Shown: positions 59,584 to 64,000 of the stretch, one piece after another
Layout of the letters: each line of letters begins with the position of its first letter
Position numbering within the stretch: position 1 is the stretch's first letter
NCBI GenBank assembly: GCA_038320345.1
Contig: JBBQED010000004.1
Coordinates: 248,001-312,000 of the forward strand
DNA: 64,000 nt
Source of the DNA: JBBQED01 sp038320345
GTDB taxonomy: Bacteria; Bacteroidota; Bacteroidia; AKYH767-A; OLB10
Direction of reading: 5' to 3'
Position numbers and translations under genes: made by a program
Notes under the pieces: generated by a model
The model's database searches: none
Told to the model about the DNA's origin: nothing
What the model saw: only the letters and a program-made list of their open reading frames with translations

Positions 59584-61170
59584 ATGAGCGATTACGTCCC
59601 ACATATCTTAGTTGTTGACGATGAACCCGATTTGGAGTTACTTGTGAAGCAACGTTTCCGTAAGCAGATTAAAGATGGTGCATATACCTTCAGCTTTGCA
59701 TTGAATGGAAAGCAGGCGATTGATATCTTGAAAGAAAAAATTGATATCAGAGTTATGATGACGGATATTAATATGCCGGTGATGGATGGACTAACGTTAC
59801 TGAATGAACTAAAATCAATAGATCGTCCAGTAAAGGCTATCGTTGCTTCTGCATATTCTGATCTGGTAAATATTCGTACTGCCATGAATCGCGGTGCTTT
59901 CGATTTTGTTACTAAACCTATTGATTTCGTTGATCTCGAAACTACTTTACAAAAAACTATTCGTGAGCAACAACTGATCTATGCAGGACAAGAGGCCCAG
60001 CAAAATCTAACATCCGCCATTACTGCAAAAGAAGCTGCTGAAGAAAGTGCACAGTTTAAGCAACAGTTCCTTGCAAATATGAGTCATGAGATTCGCACTC
60101 CATTAAATGCTGTGGTGGGAATGACGAATTTACTCCTTGATAAAGGGCCTAGAGATGATCAGATGCGTTATCTCACAGCGATGAAACAGGCCTCTCAGAA
60201 TTTATTGGGAATCATTAACGATATTCTTGATATCTCAAAAATTGAAGCGGGAAAAGTTACACTCGAAAAAATAGATTTTAATTTAAAAGCGACTGTTGAT
60301 GGTGTGTATCAAACTCTGCACCTGAAGGCCGAAGAAAATAAATTAAATTTCAACTACGAAATCGATCCATCACTTCCAGTATACATTAAAGGTGATCCAA
60401 CGCGCTTGTCACAGATCATCACCAACCTAAGTGGGAATGCTATTAAATTTACTCCGGAAGGTGGTACTATTACCATTCGATGTTTTCCTGAGAGTCCGGT
60501 AAATGAAAATCCTATTCTCATCAAATTTGAAGTAGAAGATACTGGCATTGGCATTTCTCTGGATCAGTTGAGTAAAATTTTTGAAAGCTTCACCCAGGAA
60601 AGTAGCGACACTACTCGCAAATATGGCGGTACTGGTTTAGGCTTAAGCATCAGTAAACAGCTGGTGGAATTACAAGAAGGAGAAATGTCGGTGAAGAGTA
60701 CCAAAGGTAAAGGCACCACCTTCATATTTAAAATTCCTTATGATGCAGGCGAAGCTCCTATCGAAAATAATGAATCGAAAATTGCAGCGCAATCATTGAG
60801 TCGACCATTGTTAATTTTGCTAGCCGAAGATCAGCCGATGAATCAGATGGTGGCAGTAGATACTTTGGAAGGATTATTTCCGGGAATCACCATTGATGTG
60901 GCGAATAACGGAAAAGAAGCCGTTGACCTTAGTGCAGCAAAAGAATATGATGTCATCCTGATGGATATACATATGCCGATAATGGACGGCTATGAAGCTT
61001 CGAAAACGATTCGTGCCAGTGGTTCGAAGGTGCCCATCGTAGCACTCACTGCTAATGTAATCCGTGAAGAAATTGATAAATGCCTCGCCTCGGGGATGGA
61101 TCGACATCTGGCAAAACCCTTTGATCCCCAACATTTACAGGAGCTGGTATTGAGTTTGGTGAAACCTTAA
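59584..61170 (+). CDS. Hybrid histidine kinase REC-HisKA-HATPase-REC, soluble
   Basis: A 528-residue cytoplasmic protein with no TM segment. The N-terminal receiver has VVDDEPD and Asp61 in MMTDINMPVMDG; a linker coiled coil precedes HisKA with His168 in ANMSHEIRTPLNA. The ATPase domain shows NAIKF, DTGIGI and GGTGLGLSIS. A second receiver ends the protein (AEDQPMNQM, Asp461 in VILMDIHMP). A kinase with receivers at both ends acts downstream of another kinase and feeds an Hpt protein. The Hpt gene follows 91 bases on. Confidence 0.92.
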   Translation: MSDYVPHILVVDDEPDLELLVKQRFRKQIKDGAYTFSFALNGKQAIDILKEKIDIRVMMTDINMPVMDGLTLLNELKSIDRPVKAIVASAYSDLVNIRTAMNRGAFDFVTKPIDFVDLETTLQKTIREQQLIYAGQEAQQNLTSAITAKEAAEESAQFKQQFLANMSHEIRTPLNAVVGMTNLLLDKGPRDDQMRYLTAMKQASQNLLGIINDILDISKIEAGKVTLEKIDFNLKATVDGVYQTLHLKAEENKLNFNYEIDPSLPVYIKGDPTRLSQIITNLSGNAIKFTPEGGTITIRCFPESPVNENPILIKFEVEDTGIGISLDQLSKIFESFTQESSDTTRKYGGTGLGLSISKQLVELQEGEMSVKSTKGKGTTFIFKIPYDAGEAPIENNESKIAAQSLSRPLLILLAEDQPMNQMVAVDTLEGLFPGITIDVANNGKEAVDLSAAKEYDVILMDIHMPIMDGYEASKTIRASGSKVPIVALTANVIREEIDKCLASGMDRHLAKPFDPQHLQELVLSLVKP

Positions 61171-61261
61171 TTTTGAAGTCAATAAATTAATGATCGGGGA
61201 TAGTTGTAAACGATCTAACCTAATGAACCTTTTGTATATTCGTGCCTGATTTATAGCCCTG

Positions 61262-61630
61262 ATGACCATGAGTGAAGACAGAAAATTAACTGACCTGAGT
61301 TATCTCCGAAGCCTTACTAACGGAGCTAATGATAAGATGACAAAATATATCCGGATGTTTTTGACCGGAGCACCAATCAGTATTCAGCAAATGGATTTAT
61401 ATTCATTAAGTAAAGACTGGATGGGCGTTAAACAAACGGCACATGCACTGAAACCTCAGCTTGGATATTTTGGCGCAAAAGGAAGTGAAGATTTATTAAA
61501 AGAAATTGAACGCATTGCAGGTGAACAATCTGATCTGGAAAGAATTCCCGCTCACCTAGAAAATTTTCGTAAGCAGTTTGATCAAATCAGCGCTGAACTA
61601 GAAGTGTCGCTGAAAGAACTAGAAAACTAA
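61262..61630 (+). CDS. Hpt-domain phosphotransfer protein
   Basis: A 122-residue all-helical protein with KQTAHALKPQLGYFG, His61 being the phosphorylated residue of the four-helix Hpt bundle, and flanking helices with YIRMFLTGAP and EDLLKEIERIAGE. It would take phosphate from the preceding hybrid kinase receiver and pass it to the next receiver. An ATG at 61268 (residue 3) is an alternative start. Nine bases separate it from the final receiver gene. Confidence 0.9.
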   Translation: MTMSEDRKLTDLSYLRSLTNGANDKMTKYIRMFLTGAPISIQQMDLYSLSKDWMGVKQTAHALKPQLGYFGAKGSEDLLKEIERIAGEQSDLERIPAHLENFRKQFDQISAELEVSLKELEN

Positions 61631-61638
61631 TTTACCGT

Positions 61639-62163
61639 ATGGCCGATTCTAAACCATCCATCTACATCGTTGACGATGAACCTTTGCAAAGAGATATGCT
61701 TCAAGATCATCTGAGCAGTATGTCAGGGTATGATACACATTCATTTGCAACCGGAGAGGAATGTCTCGCAGCTATTGAGGTGCGGAAACCAGCGATTGTA
61801 TTCTTGGATTATCATCTGAATTCTCAGGTGCGTGATGCGCTCGATGGAATTGATATCCTCAAAGAAATTAAAAAAGTTAGCCCAGAATCGGAAGTAGTAA
61901 TGATTTCTGGCCAAGATAAAATTGAAGTTGCCGTAAATACTATGAAATACGGAGCATTCGATTATATTGTAAAGGGAGAAGGAGCATTTTACCGTGCAGA
62001 AAAAACTGTATTCAATATCTACCGCTATAACAAAATGGCAGGAGATGCCAGCCGCTATAAAAAGCTAACGATCGTTTTTGGGATCGGAATGCTGTTGATG
62101 ATTATCCTTGTTATTATCCTGCAACAAAAAGGGTTGATTAAAAATAATCCGGGCTGGATGTAA
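61639..62163 (+). CDS. Response regulator with C-terminal membrane anchor
   Basis: A 174-residue protein. The receiver shows IVDDEPLQR, phospho-acceptor Asp57 in VFLDYHLNS, MISGQDKIE and Lys in IVKGEGAF; at residues about 145-161 a single hydrophobic helix (IVFGIGMLLMIILVIIL) would anchor it in the inner membrane, followed by a short basic tail KGLIKNNPGWM. A receiver tethered to the membrane by its own C-terminus is unusual; it may mark a local site for phosphate delivery or bind membrane partners. It is the last gene of the relay. Confidence 0.85.
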   Translation: MADSKPSIYIVDDEPLQRDMLQDHLSSMSGYDTHSFATGEECLAAIEVRKPAIVFLDYHLNSQVRDALDGIDILKEIKKVSPESEVVMISGQDKIEVAVNTMKYGAFDYIVKGEGAFYRAEKTVFNIYRYNKMAGDASRYKKLTIVFGIGMLLMIILVIILQQKGLIKNNPGWM

Positions 62164-62214
62164 ATCAAATTACGAGTTGCTTTCCGATTTACAGATGGAG
62201 ATAAAGGCTAGTTT

Positions 62215-62245
62215 GAAATAAGTTGAATTTATTTCTACTTTTTCT
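62215..62245 (+). terminator. Weak terminator-like hairpin after the phosphorelay cluster
   Basis: GAAATAA (62215-62221) pairs with TTATTTC (62229-62235), followed by a stretch TACTTTTTCT. It is AT-rich and lies 52 bases past the last receiver, so termination is possible but weak. Confidence 0.4.
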
Positions 62246-62302
62246 CCGTGTCTATGACTACTAGTTTGGTTTTGCTTGAATGAATATTTTCTTGATTTAT
62301 TC

Positions 62303-63049
62303 TCAATTCAATTTCAGTTGTGCCGCGCCAATAATTTTGAAAGAATAAGTGTTTTGAAGATATGCGATAATTGCTCTATTACCAATAGTAGGCAAGGGAT
62401 TCGTTTCAAATTTAACTTCTCCTTTCTCTGTTGCCTTTATTGATATAAATTGCTTCACAATATTATGACCTGTTAAATTCAATCCTGCGTTTTCTCCCCT
62501 TTTTATAGACGTCGTTTCGCTTAAGGATACTAAAGCAAAGTGTATTGTACATTTATCACAATTACCAACTAACTCATAGGTCACTTTTAATTCTTTCTTA
62601 TCGTTAAACAACGCATTTAAATTTTTAAATTTAACTTCAGATTCTAGCGCGAGACTTTCTTTAATAGCCTTTTCTAGCGCTTTTTCATCTGATCCAACAA
62701 ACTCACGGGTACCATTAACAACAATTTGTGGTGTATAGCTAGAACGCAAATTAAAATGGTTAACGTATTCACCTTGATATTGAGAAAACTGTTTACTGCT
62801 AAATGGATCTTTCCAACCTAAATAATTCCAATAATCGACATGAAAGGAGAGCGCAACTATTTTTTTCCCATTTGCTTCGGCGTTAGAAATAGTTTTAGAC
62901 AATAAACGGTCAGCAGGTGGGCAACTGGAACAACCTTGTGAAGTAAACAGTTCAAGGACTACTACTGGTTCAAATGTTAATGCTTTCTTAAAACTTACTA
63001 ACGGCGTTAAACATATAATCAAGAAAATTAAAATCTTTGTATTCTTCAT
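62303..63049 (-). CDS. DUF1223 (secreted thioredoxin-like) protein
   Basis: A 248-residue protein with a signal peptide (ILIFLIICLTPLVSF) and VVVLELFTSQGCSSCPPADRLL, the DUF1223 hallmark with a CxxC (Cys40 and Cys43), then LSFHVDYWNYLGWKDPFSS and TPQIVVNG. The family is a thioredoxin-fold group of exported proteins, probably redox-active, with an unknown partner. The start is at 63049; upstream ATGs would add a charged tail before the signal. It lies on the minus strand, 269 bases downstream of msrA. Confidence 0.88.
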   Translation of the reverse strand: MKNTKILIFLIICLTPLVSFKKALTFEPVVVLELFTSQGCSSCPPADRLLSKTISNAEANGKKIVALSFHVDYWNYLGWKDPFSSKQFSQYQGEYVNHFNLRSSYTPQIVVNGTREFVGSDEKALEKAIKESLALESEVKFKNLNALFNDKKELKVTYELVGNCDKCTIHFALVSLSETTSIKRGENAGLNLTGHNIVKQFISIKATEKGEVKFETNPLPTIGNRAIIAYLQNTYSFKIIGAAQLKLN

Positions 63050-63318
63050 AGCGTTTTTAAATAATAGCACTAAACATTCCAACTCCTTCATTCTTAGCAG
63101 AACCAGAAACACCTAAGATTACACCATTAACGTTTATCCAATTCTATATTCTGCAATTAGGCTATAAGCTCATTTTCAAATCTATTAGTTCAATCAGTTA
63201 AACCCGCTTTTAACTAGTTGCATTATGACATCGCCTTAACAGCAGTAAACGCTTCAATTATTTTTATAGTTAATGGAAATGCGGAGATGAAATTCTGCAA
63301 TTGCTCGCATTGCTAGAG
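63050..63318. other. Intergenic region between DUF1223 and msrA genes (269 bases)
   Basis: AT-rich spacer, both flanking genes leftward. I saw no hairpin with a T-run, promoter box of the TAnnTTTG type or open frame that I can support. Confidence 0.4.
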
Positions 63319-63954
63319 TTATTTGTAATTCGTTTTAAAATCTTTTTTGAATTCCATAAATTCAGGAATGGATACATTACGCACATATCCTTCATTAGGA
63401 TGATTGTGAATATATTCTTGATGATATTCTTCAGCAGGATAAAACATTTTAAACGGCATAACTTCAGTTACAATTTTCCCGGCGAATTTTTTTGAATCAG
63501 TGAGTCGTTTGATTTCCACAGTGATAATTTGTTTTTCATGCTCATTGCGATAAAAAGCAACAGATCTATATTGAGTACCTTCATCATTTCCTTGACGGTT
63601 TAAGGTGGTGGGATCTTGGCTTGCAAAGAATGCTTTTACCAGCGTTTCATAAGAAATTTTTGAAGGGTCGTAATACACCTGAACAGCCTCTGCATGTCCT
63701 GTTGAACCTGAACAAACTTTTTCATAGCTAGGTTGGGCTTCGTATCCACCGGAGTAGCCTGACACGGCATCACGAACACCTACCAAACTTTGAAACACAA
63801 TTTCAGAGTGCCAGAAACAACCTTCCGCAAATGTTGCAACCTGCTCATTGCTGGTTTTTTGATTTGAACCTAATGGAAATTGTTCACTTTTACTTTGGGA
63901 GTTTACGCAAGAACTAAAACTTAGCATTGCGATAAATAGGGAAAGAATTTTCAT
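63319..63954 (-). CDS. msrA: Peptide-methionine (S)-S-oxide reductase, lipoprotein form
   Basis: A 211-residue enzyme that repairs S-methionine sulfoxide in proteins. Catalytic Cys46 lies in FAEGCFWHSEIVF; GVRDAVSGYSGG and TGHAEAVQVYYDPSKI are standard, as is YHQEYI near the end. The N-terminus MKILSLFIAMLSFSSCVN has a lipoprotein signal with Cys16, so it probably acts in the periplasm anchored to a membrane, unlike the cytoplasmic form. No msrB domain is fused. The ATG at 63954 is preferred to 63990. Confidence 0.93.
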   Translation of the reverse strand: MKILSLFIAMLSFSSCVNSQSKSEQFPLGSNQKTSNEQVATFAEGCFWHSEIVFQSLVGVRDAVSGYSGGYEAQPSYEKVCSGSTGHAEAVQVYYDPSKISYETLVKAFFASQDPTTLNRQGNDEGTQYRSVAFYRNEHEKQIITVEIKRLTDSKKFAGKIVTEVMPFKMFYPAEEYHQEYIHNHPNEGYVRNVSIPEFMEFKKDFKTNYK

Positions 63955-64000
63955 ATATTTTTTATTTTGATTTAACTGGGGGTGTACCACCTTCTGGAAC

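Noticed and set aside
1..64000. tRNA, rRNA, CRISPR arrays and intact insertion sequences
   Set aside because: I scanned the intergenic regions for T-loop motifs, regular spaced repeats and terminal inverted repeats with a transposase and found none that could be supported.

Overview
The window is about 64 kb of AT-rich DNA from a member of the Bacteroidota, probably a free-living gliding or secreting lineage near Chitinophagales, Sphingobacteriales or Flavobacteriales; the exact family cannot be fixed from the sequence alone. The evidence is seven proteins ending in type 9 secretion (T9SS) sorting domains, a 287-residue primary sigma factor without region 1.1, the long insertion-bearing form of IspG, promoters of the TAnnTTTG type, and a TonB-dependent receptor beside a YfiR-family protein. 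Gene density is high. I saw no rRNA, tRNA, CRISPR array, intact insertion sequence or prophage.

Layout. 1-5.5 kb: the tail of a TonB-dependent receptor, a YfiR-like periplasmic protein, a very large hybrid histidine kinase and a stand-alone receiver, apparently one operon. 5.5-11.5 kb: a secreted arginine/agmatine-deiminase-like enzyme, a membrane glycosyltransferase-like protein and a repeat-rich surface protein of the gliding-motility-associated type. 12-16.8 kb: the lipid cluster DUF177-rpmF-plsX-fabH-accB-accC, closed by a strong terminator. 16.9-20.6 kb: two secreted T9SS proteins. 20.9-31.6 kb: small accessory genes, including a methyltransferase, an alpha/beta hydrolase, two ECF sigma factors (one next to a membrane protein, one an ECF42-type factor after VOC and YCII genes), a cupin, an acetyltransferase, a further T9SS protein, MarC and DgkA. 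31.7-38.7 kb: an unrecognised 561-residue protein, an exonuclease, a serine hydrolase, lipB and ispG. 38.7-39.3 kb: a non-coding stretch with a palindromic repeat-like element and possible gene debris. 39.3-46.7 kb: small enzymes, two adjacent paralogous M43 metalloproteases and a DUF349 protein. 47.5-56.3 kb: conserved genes (glyS, a cysteine desulfurase, a SulP transporter, the ribonucleotide reductase small subunit, the primary sigma factor). 56.6-62.2 kb: a five-gene phosphorelay. 62.3-64 kb: a DUF1223 protein and msrA.

How the genes work together. Two signalling clusters frame the window. The first links an outer-membrane receptor, a periplasmic YfiR-like protein and a hybrid kinase, which suggests signal passage from the outer membrane to a kinase. 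The second encodes a TPR sensor kinase, a receiver, a receiver-kinase-receiver hybrid, an Hpt protein and a receiver carrying a C-terminal membrane anchor, so every module of a multistep phosphorelay is present, but with no obvious DNA-binding output domain. The lipid cluster would make malonyl-CoA (AccB/AccC) and use it through FabH, with PlsX feeding phospholipid synthesis. The T9SS cargo genes depend on a secretion machine encoded outside this window.

Most candidates for something new are modest: the YfiR-kinase pairing, the membrane-tethered receiver, the 561-residue orphan with an acetyltransferase-like end, and the palindromic element at about 39.1 kb. All functional statements rest on motif recognition by eye; no database search was run.
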